A stretch of 64,000 nt of DNA from Fibrobacterota bacterium (GCA_028287465.1 JAQBPO010000042.1:203188-267187), one strand, 5' to 3'. Shown: positions 1 through 9,557, numbered from the stretch's first letter. Notes: generated by a model from the sequence alone, not told the origin. Numbers and translations: made by a program.

Positions 1-1779
1 ATAGCTCCCGGAGGCCTGCGGCGGCAGGGCCAGGGGGCGGCCGAGATGGTCCCAGGCTTGCATGGGTTTCCGGGCGAAAAGGACGGGGATGGAATCCACG
101 GCGGCCTTCGCGCGCCATTCCTCCTGTTTCTCCATCCAGAGGATGACTTCCGTCCCGGTCGCGCTTTCCAGCTTGAGCGCGTGGAGGCGGGACTGCCGCG
201 TACCCAGGAATCCCTTGGCGGCGAACCCGCGCGTTCGCGCCGCGAGGACGCGCACGGCGGTCATCGCGGGCTTGTCCTCGAGCGCGGTCGTCAGCAGCCC
301 GAAGTTGTGTTCCCGTTCCAGGGGATCGGGTCCATCGTCCAGGAGATCGTAATTGACGATGAACGGGAATCCCGCCGCCCAGGAGGTAAGGATGCGGCGC
401 ACGGTGTACCGCGCATGCAAGGCGCGCGCGGGAACCGATGTCCCGGGTCCGAAATCCGACGAGGTATAACCCCACTCGGTGTCCCATAAAGGCGGGGAGC
501 CGGCGGGAAACGCCTGGCGCACGGATTCCCGCAAAAGCACCACCTGGTCGATCAGGGTTTCGGGATGGGAGCCCCGATAAGGATGGACCCCGATTGCGTC
601 CGCGCCCGCGGCCCCTCCGGCTCCCATGGCCTTGCGGACGAAGGGCCAATCGACTTCCGAAACCCCGCCCGTCGAGACCTTGGCCCCGGGATCGGCCGCA
701 TGCACGGCCGCGATGGCTTCCTTGCACAGGGCGGCATAAGCGGCCGGGTCGGGCGGGTTCCAGAAGACGCTGATATTGGGCTCGTTCCAGACTTCGTAAC
801 TCGGGACCTTGCCTTTGAAGTGGGCGGCGGCCGCGGAGGCGAAGGCCTTGAAACCGGCGACGGCGGCGGCCTCAAGCGGCGGGCCGGGAGCGTAGAGCGG
901 GTTGGAATAGTCCAGGATGAAATGGACTTGGAGCCCGCGCGCCGAGGCGGACGCCACCAATCCGTCGAAGGCGGAGAAATCGTAGATCCCCTTGGCCTTT
1001 TCGATGCCCGCCCAACCCAGGTCCATGCGCAGAAAGGCCATGCCGGCGCCTTCCAGCGCGTCGAGGGCCTTATCGTTGCGGGTGAAATGGATGTTGACGC
1101 CCAGGTTGTCCAGGCGCGGGGTTCCCGCGAAGGGTGGAGGCGCGGCATCGGGATCCAATTCCTCCCTGGGATTTTCCAGAAACGACACGTCGTCGAAATC
1201 CAGGCGCGCCGCCGGGGAAAGCCGCTCCCCGTTCGCGAACCAGGCCATGGCTTCGATGAGGAAGGCGATGCGCTTGAGCGGTTGGTGGAGGATTTTGTCG
1301 CCGGCGCCTCCGAACGCATCGGTGGGATCCCCCAGGTCGACGGTGCGCGTGAACCATGCCGCGGGATCCGTCGCGGTAAGCGGGCGGTTGATCGCGTATT
1401 GCAATGTCTGATCGGAGTTGTCGGTGACCCTTACCAGGATGCGCGTGCCGGGAACCGATCTCGCCCGGAAGGAGAGAATGGCGGCAGTCATGGGAGCCGG
1501 CAGGGTCAATTGGGCGGCGACGTAGGTGCCGCCCTTGGCGAAATCCCCTTGCAGCCGCGCCGCTTTTCCGGAACCTTCGCCGGCGATAACGGAAAGGGAG
1601 CCCGTCGCGCCGGGGAACTCGGAACCCGCGTAAAAGGCCCAGGGGGCGGGCGCGCCCGCGGTTTCGAGATCATCGATGGGCTTGTCCGCCCAGGCCGCGG
1701 CGGACAGCCATGCCACCGCCAGGCCCACCATTCCGGCCGAATGCCGGCACCGGATCGGATCAAGCCCCGATCTTCCCAT
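1..1779 (-). CDS. Secreted clan GH-A glycoside hydrolase (GH39-like), partial
   Basis: The frame is open from the ATG at 1779 to the left edge (593 codons), so the C-terminus is outside the window. Residues 1-24 form a signal peptide (hydrophobic core then AWA). Residues 25-180 look like a beta-sandwich carbohydrate-binding module (starts DDLE, ends with a DDVSF strand). The catalytic barrel carries WNEPN with the probable acid/base Glu333 and DTEWGY with the probable nucleophile Glu435, an arrangement typical of clan GH-A families such as GH39 and GH5. A run of six G at 1785-1790 may serve as the ribosome site, and TATATT at 1797-1802 may be its -10 box. Probable role is hydrolysis of plant polysaccharide or glycoside outside the cytoplasm. 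The exact family is uncertain. The longer opposite-strand frame at 565-1803 is a shadow. Confidence 0.85.
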   Translation of the reverse strand, partial: MGRSGLDPIRCRHSAGMVGLAVAWLSAAAWADKPIDDLETAGAPAPWAFYAGSEFPGATGSLSVIAGEGSGKAARLQGDFAKGGTYVAAQLTLPAPMTAAILSFRARSVPGTRILVRVTDNSDQTLQYAINRPLTATDPAAWFTRTVDLGDPTDAFGGAGDKILHQPLKRIAFLIEAMAWFANGERLSPAARLDFDDVSFLENPREELDPDAAPPPFAGTPRLDNLGVNIHFTRNDKALDALEGAGMAFLRMDLGWAGIEKAKGIYDFSAFDGLVASASARGLQVHFILDYSNPLYAPGPPLEAAAVAGFKAFASAAAAHFKGKVPSYEVWNEPNISVFWNPPDPAAYAALCKEAIAAVHAADPGAKVSTGGVSEVDWPFVRKAMGAGGAAGADAIGVHPYRGSHPETLIDQVVLLRESVRQAFPAGSPPLWDTEWGYTSSDFGPGTSVPARALHARYTVRRILTSWAAGFPFIVNYDLLDDGPDPLEREHNFGLLTTALEDKPAMTAVRVLAARTRGFAAKGFLGTRQSRLHALKLESATGTEVILWMEKQEEWRAKAAVDSIPVLFARKPMQAWDHLGRPLALPPQASGSY

Positions 1780-2162
1780 ATCTACCCCCCGCATCCAATA
1801 TAGGGACGGTCCGGAAATCCCGCTGGGAACGGTTTCGCCTGCAAGCCGAGGCTTCATGGGGTTTGGATGATTCCGCGCCCATGCGCGGAATTCGTACCGA
1901 TCATTGCGCGAAGTCTACCCAATCCCTCCGCGACCCCGGCATAGATTATGGACACCTGAGCTTTTAGCGAGGGGGTCACGGTTTTCCGGTAGGGGGCTGC
2001 CGGATGGGTTGCAGGGAGGGATTCGTTCCGAACCCTGTGCCCGGCCGCTGATTGGAGGGGGATCTCCGTTCTACATCGCGATATGGGCCGAAAAGGCCGG
2101 ATCTTGCGCTTTTCGCAGCGGACGCCGATTCCCATCCCGTACAATATTGAGAGGGGCCGACC
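1780..2162. other. Divergent intergenic region, 383 bases
   Basis: This gap separates the leftward glycosidase from the rightward dehydrogenase-like gene, so it should hold both promoters. TATATT (1797-1802, read leftward) sits 17 bases from the glycosidase ATG. TACAAT at 2140-2145 lies ahead of a GAGAGGGG ribosome site and the ATG at 2163. No convincing -35 boxes, RNA gene or conserved small ORF were seen. Confidence 0.5.
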
Positions 2163-3899
2163 ATGACCGATTTCCAGATGAATCCGATCCGCAAACTCTT
2201 CCTTTCGTCTTCGCTGATCCTGTTCGGGCTTGTGGCGGTAGGCCAAGCCGTCGACCTGGGAGCCTACAAGGGGTGCGCGGCCACGGACGCCGATTTCAAA
2301 GTGACCCAGATCTACGCCGGTCCCACGGTCACCTCGGACGATGCCAGCAACGGCACCCTCAAGCTCGCCTTCGTCGCGCAGACGGACGGCACCGCGGACG
2401 TCTATTTCGTCCAGAAGCAGGGTACGGTCAAACGGTACAACGGCAAGACCGGCACCGTCGACTCCCTGGGAACCATCGCCGTGGATCACAAGGCGGAGTA
2501 TGGCCTGGTCGGGATCGCGGCTCCGCGGGACTTCCTCAAGAACCCGGTCCTCTATTTCATGTATTCCTTCATCGAGCCGGGCAACGTTTTCACCCATCGC
2601 ATTTCCCGATTCAAGATGGCCGCCGGCCTGGGCAGCCTGGATATGGCTTCCGAGAAGATCCTTCTCAAGATCGTACGCAAGTCCGTGTCCTGGCATACCT
2701 CCGGCTCCATGGTGTTCGATGATTATGACGACCTCTACATATCCGTGGGGGACAACCAGCAGACGGAAACCGGGCCGGGCAACACCGCCGATCTGCGCGG
2801 AGGCATCCTGCGCATCCACCCGGACGATTCGCCCAAAGGGTATTCCGTGCCCAAGGGGAACTTCGGCGAATTCTATTCCGCCCTCTACAAGTCCCAGGGC
2901 AACGCCGACTTCGCGGCCCAGTACGCCGACACCGCCAAGGTCAAGCCGGAAATCTACGTGAAGGGAACGCGCAATGCCTATACCATCGCGGTCGACCCGG
3001 TGCGCCGCTGGCTGGTATGGGGGGACGTGGGTCCCGATCAGGGCAAGATCTCCGAGGAGAACAATCTCGTCAAGCGGCCGTACTTCACGGGTTGGCCGTA
3101 CTTCGCCGGGGAACAGGACATGGGCGGCGTGCAACCCTATGACCTTCCCATCCCGAAGGGATCCACCCGCGAGACGCCGGTCAACAACCTCGCCGGCCTT
3201 CTGGGAGTCAAGCAGCTCCCGCCCGTCCGCGATCCCATATTCAAGCGCAGCCAGGGCTGCGCCATGACCGGTCCCATCTTCCGGTACGACGGCGCCGTCA
3301 AGAGCGCGTCCCAATTCCCGCCCCAGCTCAACCGCAAATGGCTGGTCTCCGGGTGCGACGGGTACGGATTCCACCTGATGACCCTGGACAGCGCGGGCGA
3401 TTCGGTCCTTTCCAATACCAAGATCTTCAACCAGTTCCCGACCCAGACCCTGGTCGATCTGAAGCAGGGACCGGACGGGGCCCTCTACTACATCAGCTGG
3501 AACAAGGGCTTGTACCGCATCGACTATACCGGAACCTGCAAGGACCAGGCCTTCGTGCCGGAGAAGACCGGCTGCGCCGTGCCCGGAGCCTCCAACTACG
3601 ACGCGAACCTGCCCAAGGCCTACAATGATCCCCGGCTCTGCACGGGCATCAGCGCCCTGGCATCCCGCTTACCGCGTCCGGACTGGATGCGCGTGGACCG
3701 CAACTTCATAAACGTGGACGCCCCCGGCATGCAAGAGGTGGAAATCCTGGACATGCGCGGCCGCATGGTCTACTCCATCAGCGGGGAAGGCCCGATGGCG
3801 TATCGCGTGCCCGCCCTGCCCGCTCCCGCCTTGTACCAGGTGCGGGTCAAGACCGCCCTGGGCACCCTCGTCAGGAGCCTTTCCCTCGTCGATATGTGA
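2163..3899 (+). CDS. Secreted glucose/sorbosone dehydrogenase-like beta-propeller protein
   Basis: The 578-residue product has a signal peptide (about residues 1-29, ending VGQA) and a six-bladed propeller of the soluble PQQ glucose/sorbosone dehydrogenase family. Hallmarks are His178 in a WHTSGSMVFDDYDDLYIS segment followed by VGDN, a KGTRNAY segment near residue 270, and GWPYFAGE. In the family the His acts in PQQ-dependent oxidation of sugars in the periplasm; several homologues have no proven activity. Residues 520-578 form a C-terminal beta domain with VEILDMRGRMVYS and YQVRVKT, resembling FlgD-like or sorting domains of secreted FCB-group proteins. The ATG at 2163 follows GAGAGGGG. The gene lies with other secreted carbohydrate-active proteins. 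No PQQ synthesis genes are visible. Confidence 0.8.
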   Translation: MTDFQMNPIRKLFLSSSLILFGLVAVGQAVDLGAYKGCAATDADFKVTQIYAGPTVTSDDASNGTLKLAFVAQTDGTADVYFVQKQGTVKRYNGKTGTVDSLGTIAVDHKAEYGLVGIAAPRDFLKNPVLYFMYSFIEPGNVFTHRISRFKMAAGLGSLDMASEKILLKIVRKSVSWHTSGSMVFDDYDDLYISVGDNQQTETGPGNTADLRGGILRIHPDDSPKGYSVPKGNFGEFYSALYKSQGNADFAAQYADTAKVKPEIYVKGTRNAYTIAVDPVRRWLVWGDVGPDQGKISEENNLVKRPYFTGWPYFAGEQDMGGVQPYDLPIPKGSTRETPVNNLAGLLGVKQLPPVRDPIFKRSQGCAMTGPIFRYDGAVKSASQFPPQLNRKWLVSGCDGYGFHLMTLDSAGDSVLSNTKIFNQFPTQTLVDLKQGPDGALYYISWNKGLYRIDYTGTCKDQAFVPEKTGCAVPGASNYDANLPKAYNDPRLCTGISALASRLPRPDWMRVDRNFINVDAPGMQEVEILDMRGRMVYSISGEGPMAYRVPALPAPALYQVRVKTALGTLVRSLSLVDM

Positions 3900-4101
3900 A
3901 TTCCCGGCCGGGTCCTGGGCGGCCGTGGGGACCGCCTTCGATCCCGGCTCCGGGTACCCCCTCCGCCCCTCGAAAAGCGCTTGAAATCACGGGAAATCAC
4001 CGGGTAACCCTTCGCAAAACCCCGCCTTGAGGTTCGCCCGGCATTTTTCCGGCTTCCCTCCTATTTTGGAAGGCAAAGGGTCGCGGGACCCCGGGGGGAA
4101 C

Positions 4102-5052
4102 ATGCTGGGAAAACTGCTGCTGGCCGCCTTGGCCTTCCATTCGCTCGCTTCGGCGCAAGCCGCCAAATTCCAGACCCGGACGCAAAAGGGGAAGGCTTCG
4201 GGCCTGGTCCTGGGGTATCGCCTCTTCGTCCCCGCCGGCTATGACAAGGCTAAAAGATACCCCGTGGTGCTCGCCTTGCACGGTTCGGGAGAACGCGGCA
4301 GCAACAATACCTCCCAGCTCACGGCCAACCAGTTGGCCACGGCCTGGGTGGCGGACTCCATCCAGAACCGCGTGCCCCATTTCGTGATCGCGCCGCAATG
4401 CCCGGCGGAAAGCACCTGGGTCAACTACGGCAGGCCCGTGGACGCGACGCCTTTTTCCGGCACCCTGAAGATCGTCATGGAGATCGTGGATTCCCTCGGC
4501 CGGGAATTCACCCTGGATCCCGATCGGCTCTACGTCATCGGCCTCTCCATGGGCGGTTATGCGAGCTGGGACCTGACCGTCCGCTTCCCCGACAAGTTCG
4601 CCGCGGCGGTTCCCATCTGCGGTTGGGGCGATACCACCAAGGCCGCCCGCATCAAGGACCTCCCCATCTGGGCCTTCCACGGGGACAAGGACCCGACCGT
4701 GAACGTATCGGGCTCGCGGAACATGATCGCGGCCATCAAGCGGGCCGGCGGCAACCCCAAATACACCGAGTATCCCGGCGTCGGCCACGAATCCTGGGTC
4801 CCGGCCATGAAGGAACCGGGCCTGCCTACTTGGCTGCTCTCGCAGAAGCGGGCCGGCACCTCGGGCCTGGCGCGTTCCCGGAACGGTAAGGGGAACCCGG
4901 GGGTGCGGAATGACGGGCTTTACCGGAACGCGAATGGCGAACGCGCCGGCTATCGCGCGGACGGCCGCCTTACCCTCCCGAAAGCGGAAGCCGCCCAGGC
5001 CGCGGGAATCGGCAACCCCGTTCCCCAGGGCATGATTATACTTTCCGAATGA
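4102..5052 (+). CDS. Secreted alpha/beta-hydrolase esterase (prolyl-oligopeptidase/PHB-depolymerase-like)
   Basis: The start is set at the ATG at 4102, preceded by GGGGGGAA and followed by a clear signal peptide (MLGKLLLAALAFHSLASAQA); the frame is open further upstream to 4027 but lacks secretion features. Oxyanion segment LHGSGERG is at residues 59-66, nucleophile Ser149 in GLSMGG, acid Asp197 in HGDKDP and His229 in GVGHESW. This is a complete catalytic triad of the carboxylesterase family that includes feruloyl and acetylxylan esterases. After about residue 245 there is a poorly conserved basic tail. The stop overlaps the start of the next esterase gene by ATGA, so the two are probably translated together and may deacylate the same polysaccharide. 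Substrate is not readable from sequence. Confidence 0.85.
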   Translation: MLGKLLLAALAFHSLASAQAAKFQTRTQKGKASGLVLGYRLFVPAGYDKAKRYPVVLALHGSGERGSNNTSQLTANQLATAWVADSIQNRVPHFVIAPQCPAESTWVNYGRPVDATPFSGTLKIVMEIVDSLGREFTLDPDRLYVIGLSMGGYASWDLTVRFPDKFAAAVPICGWGDTTKAARIKDLPIWAFHGDKDPTVNVSGSRNMIAAIKRAGGNPKYTEYPGVGHESWVPAMKEPGLPTWLLSQKRAGTSGLARSRNGKGNPGVRNDGLYRNANGERAGYRADGRLTLPKAEAAQAAGIGNPVPQGMIILSE

Positions 5053-6281
5053 AGCTTAACCCGTTCTGGTCCTGGGCCTTCCTCGCATCGGCCCTTCAGG
5101 CTCCCCTCTCCGCGGCGGTCGACATCGCCGCCGACAATCCTTTCATCCAATACTCCGGCCGATTCGATCGGACCGACGCGAAGAAGCCCCGCTGCGACTG
5201 GCCCGGCAGTTCCATCCAGGCCCGCTTCACGGGCACGTCCATCACGGTCAAGATCAGCGGCGGCATGAACGACTTCAACGTCATCGTGGACGGGGTCTGG
5301 AAATCCAAGCTGACCGTGGACGGCAAGACCTCCCAGGTCGCGGCCCAGGGCCTCCTGGACGGCGCCCATGAAATCCTCCTGACCAAGCGGACCGAGGGCT
5401 TCCAGGGCATCACCACCTTCGAAGGCTTCCAACTCGAGGACGGCAAGGCCATGGTCGCTCCGCCGCCCAAGGCGGTTTCCCCGAAAATCCAGTTCATCGG
5501 CGATTCCTACACGGTGGGATACGGGGATGAGGCGAACGTCCTCAGCTGTCCGGATCGGCGCCCCTACGACAACAATTACCTGGCCTACGGTCCGGTGACG
5601 GCCCGGGCGGTGGGCGCGGACTATTCCGTGCAGGCGGTTTCGGGCCTGGGCATGGTCCATAATTACGGGGATGCTTCGCCCGTTTCCGCGCGGCCCATGC
5701 CCTCGTATTTCGGGAACACCCTGTTCGGCGTGGACGACCTGAAGTGGGATTTCACGAAATGGATCCCGGACCTCGTGGTCGTCGCCTTGGGCACCAACGA
5801 TTTCAGCACCGCGGTCAAGCCCACCGAGGCGCAGTACGCTTCGGCGTACAAGGATTTCCTCAAGAAGGTCCGCGCCTGGTATCCCAATGCCGAGATCCTG
5901 TGCATGACCTACTCCGTGGACGCGTACCAGAAGAAATACGTGGATACCCTGGTGAGCCAGGTGGCGGCGGCCGGCGACGCCAAGATCCACCGCGTGCACA
6001 TGCCGGCCTTGGTTGCGGGCGAATTGGGATGCGACTACCATCCCAACGTCGCGGGGCAGCGGAAATACGCCGACGCATTGATCCCCCAGGTAAAGCATTA
6101 CCTCGGGATCACCGGGATCGGGAAGCCGATGCGGCCCATCGGGAAGCCTATGGGGACCGGCGAGGCGATGCCCCGGGACCGCTCCGGGGCGGGGGAAACC
6201 CAGGTGATACCCTACCGGCCGGCTTCAGGCCCGGCCGCGGGCCCCTGGGTGGATGCCCGGGGCCGGCTGCTCGCTTTCTAG
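5049..6281 (+). CDS. Carbohydrate esterase family 2-like acetylesterase (SGNH hydrolase)
   Basis: The ATG at 5049 overlaps the upstream stop by four bases. Residues 1-23 are a signal peptide. Residues 28-130 form the N-terminal jelly-roll domain typical of CE2 enzymes, and residues 145-350 the SGNH catalytic domain: nucleophile Ser153 in FIGDSYTVGYG, ALGTND with Asn250, and His331 in DYHPN. This two-domain order is characteristic of CE2 acetylxylan/glucomannan deacetylases. A low-complexity tail with GKPMGTGEAM-like repeats ends in a short ARGRLLAF motif, perhaps a remnant sorting tail. With the preceding esterase and the glycosidase at the left edge, it fits removal of acetyl groups from hemicellulose. 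Confidence 0.85.
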   Translation: MKLNPFWSWAFLASALQAPLSAAVDIAADNPFIQYSGRFDRTDAKKPRCDWPGSSIQARFTGTSITVKISGGMNDFNVIVDGVWKSKLTVDGKTSQVAAQGLLDGAHEILLTKRTEGFQGITTFEGFQLEDGKAMVAPPPKAVSPKIQFIGDSYTVGYGDEANVLSCPDRRPYDNNYLAYGPVTARAVGADYSVQAVSGLGMVHNYGDASPVSARPMPSYFGNTLFGVDDLKWDFTKWIPDLVVVALGTNDFSTAVKPTEAQYASAYKDFLKKVRAWYPNAEILCMTYSVDAYQKKYVDTLVSQVAAAGDAKIHRVHMPALVAGELGCDYHPNVAGQRKYADALIPQVKHYLGITGIGKPMRPIGKPMGTGEAMPRDRSGAGETQVIPYRPASGPAAGPWVDARGRLLAF

Positions 6282-6381
6282 CGCAGCCGGACCCCGCGGG
6301 CGTCTCCCGCAAAAATCGCAAATACCCCGGCGAATCGGTTACCTTTCCCCAGGAAACGGAATCCATTCCCCGGAGGTCCCC

Positions 6382-7263
6382 ATGACTCGTTTCCCACGCT
6401 TCCCGGCAACCGCATCGGCCGTTTCCCTGGCCCTTTTGCTTGCCCTCAGCGCATGCGCCCCCGCCAAGAAATTCTGTCCCCAGGGCTATACGATCGATTT
6501 CGCCGAATCGCTCCGCTTCGCCATGCTGGCCGACCAGGCTTACTCTCCCGATACGGTGGTGGCGAAGGAGTGCGGCCGCGACAGCTGCTTCTTCTTCCGC
6601 GGCCCGGTCAGCGACGCCCGCGCCTTCGTCCGGGTGGACGACTCGGCCAAGATCCAATGGATCGCCTTCCGCGGCACCAAATCGTTCACGGACATCAAGC
6701 TCGACGCGGATTATACCCAGGCGGAGGACTCCATCCTGCACATGCGCCTGCACCGGGGCTTCGCGGCGGCGGCCCGGGATCTCTATCCCTTGATCCGGCC
6801 GCATCTCAGTTCCGTCTACAGGACCCGCCTCACCGGCCATAGCCTGGGCGGGGCCATCGCCGTGGTCACCGGACTCTACCTGCGCGCGGAAGGCTTCAAG
6901 GTGGAGGTCGAGACTTTCGGCCAGCCGAAGGTGACCAATGCCGCGGGCGCGCGGCACGGGGATTCGCTGAACCTGATCCGGTTCCTGAACGGGCAGGATC
7001 TGGTGACCCAGGTCCCGCCGCTCAGCTACAACCCGGGCAAGCTGGGATCCTACGAGCATTTCGGCCTGGAGGTGGCCCTGTCGGAGGGCAAGGACGGCAA
7101 GGGATACGAGTGCCTGAGCGAGCATTACCGCAAGCGTTACGATCCGGATTCCTGGTGGGCCCAGGTGCAGGAGCAGGCCTTGAAGGATCACGGCATCGCC
7201 AACTACGTGGAAAAGCTCAGGGCCCTGGCCCCGCGGGACCCGGCGTTGCCCGCGCCCGATTGA
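6382..7263 (+). CDS. Class 3 lipase-like lipoprotein
   Basis: The start at 6382 is chosen because GGAGG lies five bases upstream and a lipoprotein signal follows (lipobox L-S-A-C, Cys25); the frame stays open upstream to 6253 without such signals. The lipase_3 fold is indicated by FRGTKS (oxyanion region), Ser154 in TGHSLGGA, Asp206 in NGQDLVTQVPP and His226 in YEHFG. The family hydrolyses acylglycerols or related esters. The protein is probably anchored to a membrane on the periplasmic or outer face. It converges with the ThuA-like gene; only four bases separate the two stops. Confidence 0.85.
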   Translation: MTRFPRFPATASAVSLALLLALSACAPAKKFCPQGYTIDFAESLRFAMLADQAYSPDTVVAKECGRDSCFFFRGPVSDARAFVRVDDSAKIQWIAFRGTKSFTDIKLDADYTQAEDSILHMRLHRGFAAAARDLYPLIRPHLSSVYRTRLTGHSLGGAIAVVTGLYLRAEGFKVEVETFGQPKVTNAAGARHGDSLNLIRFLNGQDLVTQVPPLSYNPGKLGSYEHFGLEVALSEGKDGKGYECLSEHYRKRYDPDSWWAQVQEQALKDHGIANYVEKLRALAPRDPALPAPD

Positions 7264-7267
7264 ATCC

Positions 7268-8266
7268 CTATTTGGACAGGCGGACCTCGCGTCCCTCCGG
7301 CGTGGTCGCGATCAAGGTATAGACCTTGGAGGGTTCCAGATCCTGGAACCGATACCGCGCGGGACCGGCGCCGGACCGCACCGCTATCTTCCTGCCGTCC
7401 AGGGTCCCGATATCCAGGACATGCGCGCCCATTCCCGCCAGCTCCACTTCCAAGGTGGAACCCGAGGAACGGATCGTCATCCCGTCTCCGCTGCGGGAAA
7501 GGGTCACCTGACGGATGGGGACCGTGGTCGCGGCGGCCCACTCCATCGCCTGCTTGTACATGGTCCGCGTCAGGCTCACCTTCTGGAAGATCCAATCCAT
7601 ATGGCCCATGCCCGAATAGAACAGGCGGCCGCCGGTGGGCTCGTTGCGCACCCAGACGATGGGATGATCGCCCATCACCGGGGAGCAGCTGTTGTTGCAG
7701 GAGGCTTCATCCATGGTATACAGCACGGTTACGTTCGGGGCCAGGCGCGGATTGGTCTTGTAGGAATACCATTCCTCGTCGAAGCGGCCGGTATCGAGTC
7801 CCGCGACGATCGGGTGCTTGAGTCCGGCGGGATCCTTGCGTACGGTGGAAATGCCGGCGCCATGGGAACTCAATTCCCCGCCCAGGTAGGTGGTCCAGGC
7901 CGGCCAGGTGCCCTTGACGTCGCCGGAGGCATGCCAGGCGATAACGCCCTTGACCTTCATGAAGGCCATCAGGGCGGCCCGCTGGTTCGTGTCCAGGACC
8001 TTGCCCATCTCGGTGGAATTGTTCAACACCACGACCCGGTATTGGGCCAGGTTCTCGGTGGTGAATGCCTTGGCATCCTCCGTCTTGGTGAGTTCGAAAT
8101 TGAGGGTCTTCGCCAGGGTATCGAGATAGGTATTGGCGATGGGCCTGCTGGTATGGGCATAGCCGCCTACGCCCCAATAATCCAGGACCTTGTAATCGGC
8201 GGCGAGGGACGGGCCGGCGAAGGCGCAGAGGGTTACGGCGGCGAGGGCGAGGATTCTTTTCGGCAT
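7268..8266 (-). CDS. Secreted ThuA-like domain protein
   Basis: A 332-residue protein with a signal peptide (MPKRILALAAVTLCAFAGPSLAA). Residues 24-230 match the ThuA-like (trehalose utilisation type) class I glutamine-amidotransferase-like fold: YWGVGGYAHTSRP, VVLNNSTEMG, KGVIAWHASGDV, HPIVAGL, DHPIVWVRNEPTGGRLFYSGMGHMDW. This domain is common in secreted sugar-related proteins of Bacteroidota and relatives; its biochemical activity is unsettled. Residues 245-332 form a C-terminal beta domain of the secreted type (LEVELAGMGAHVLDIGTLDGRKIAV). The gene stands alone, convergent with the lipase. Confidence 0.8.
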   Translation of the reverse strand: MPKRILALAAVTLCAFAGPSLAADYKVLDYWGVGGYAHTSRPIANTYLDTLAKTLNFELTKTEDAKAFTTENLAQYRVVVLNNSTEMGKVLDTNQRAALMAFMKVKGVIAWHASGDVKGTWPAWTTYLGGELSSHGAGISTVRKDPAGLKHPIVAGLDTGRFDEEWYSYKTNPRLAPNVTVLYTMDEASCNNSCSPVMGDHPIVWVRNEPTGGRLFYSGMGHMDWIFQKVSLTRTMYKQAMEWAAATTVPIRQVTLSRSGDGMTIRSSGSTLEVELAGMGAHVLDIGTLDGRKIAVRSGAGPARYRFQDLEPSKVYTLIATTPEGREVRLSK

Positions 8267-8457
8267 GAGGGCTCCCGGGGCCGGTGAGATGCGGCCGTGA
8301 TCGGAGTATCCTGCCCGGCCCGGCGGATTGAAAACGGGATTCGCGGACCGGTGCCGCTCCGGACCGCCTTAAACTTGCGCGGATAGGGGAAATGGGGGAT
8401 TTGCAGGTCATCCCATGGTCAAGTTCCATCTCCTCGGAACGGACGTATATTTGGGAC

Positions 8458-9435
8458 ATGCGCTTACCGAGCCGGCTCCTCAACCTTCGATTCACGCCAA
8501 AACCCTTTTTGGGCATGGCCTTGGCCCTGATCCTGGGCCAGGCGGTGCAGACCTCCGCCAAGCCCGCCTTCCGGGAACTCCTCTATAATCCCCGCTGGTA
8601 CCGCACCTTCGATAGCGCCTCCAGCATCATCCCGGCCGAGGGCACCCTGCTGTTCGCCTGGTCCTTCGCGGATGCGGCGGAAAAACCGGACAGCTTCTTC
8701 GTCGGCATCGATACCCTTTGGGGCCTGCCCCAGGACGTGCGCGGCAATCCGGATTGGGATTGGGATCTCCAGGTCTGCCCGGACGAGATCTGCATGAACG
8801 GTTTGAAGGCGGGGATCCACGGGGCCAATGCGCCTTATCCTTTCGGGGATACGGGTTTCTCCTCGGAACACCATTTCCAATTCTTCCCGGCCGCCGACGG
8901 CAACTACGATTTCATCTCGCCCGCCAAGGCGATTTACGGAGGGCTGATGTTCTGCCGTTCCCGTTCCACCGGGGTTTCGGACACGGTCTTCGCCTTCGGG
9001 GCGTGGAACCTGGAATGGGATCCGGCCTTCGCGCCCCCGGTCCGGCCTGTGAACGGCTATCTGCCCAGGCTTTCCGACTTCGCCGTTTCCGGGGACACGG
9101 TACGCTACCTCAAGGCCGGCGCCGGCATCGCGGGTAAACCAGCGCGTTACCCCGGGGAAAAGCCGCTCCTCCGGGTCCATGCGGAATCACGGGGCCTCCG
9201 CATAACCTTTCCCTCCATCAAATCGGAGAAATCCGTATCCATCCTGGGCCTGGACGGAAGGCCGATCTGGGATTCGGGACCCCTTGCCGCCACGGTGCGG
9301 GAAGCGGTATGGAGCGCGTCGGCGTCGTCCGGAAGGCCTTTGCCGCCGGGCTTCGTATTGATCCGGGTCTCATGGGCAGGCGGGGAAACCTGGGCCAAAG
9401 CCATGGTGTCGGCTTCGGTTTTGCCCGTTCCCTAG
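8458..9435 (+). CDS. Secreted protein of unknown function
   Basis: No known catalytic family was recognised. The start at 8458 is preferred because a signal peptide follows (hydrophobic GMALALILGQAVQTSA); the frame is open from 8392. The product is about 325 residues with aromatic- and Asp-rich beta segments, a CPDEICMNG motif and a Cys in GLMFCRS that could form disulfides. The last 85 residues (LRITFPSIKSEKSVSILGLDG onward) are a FlgD-like or sorting-type C-terminal domain. TATATTTGGGAC directly precedes the ATG: the -10-like hexamer ends six bases before the start and no Shine-Dalgarno is seen, so the message may be leaderless. Confidence 0.65.
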   Translation: MRLPSRLLNLRFTPKPFLGMALALILGQAVQTSAKPAFRELLYNPRWYRTFDSASSIIPAEGTLLFAWSFADAAEKPDSFFVGIDTLWGLPQDVRGNPDWDWDLQVCPDEICMNGLKAGIHGANAPYPFGDTGFSSEHHFQFFPAADGNYDFISPAKAIYGGLMFCRSRSTGVSDTVFAFGAWNLEWDPAFAPPVRPVNGYLPRLSDFAVSGDTVRYLKAGAGIAGKPARYPGEKPLLRVHAESRGLRITFPSIKSEKSVSILGLDGRPIWDSGPLAATVREAVWSASASSGRPLPPGFVLIRVSWAGGETWAKAMVSASVLPVP

Positions 9436-9557
9436 ACCTGTACGCTTCTACCATGACCGCGTACTATCCGCGGTCGGCTGCCTGCCGGACCCGGTTTTCC
9501 ACCGAAACCCAATTACCTAAAATTGAGGATTCGTGGACCGCAGCTCCAACCCAATCC

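Noticed and set aside
1854..3374. 506-codon open frame on the minus strand
   Set aside because: It is antisense to the secreted dehydrogenase-like propeller and has no signal, domain or ribosome site.
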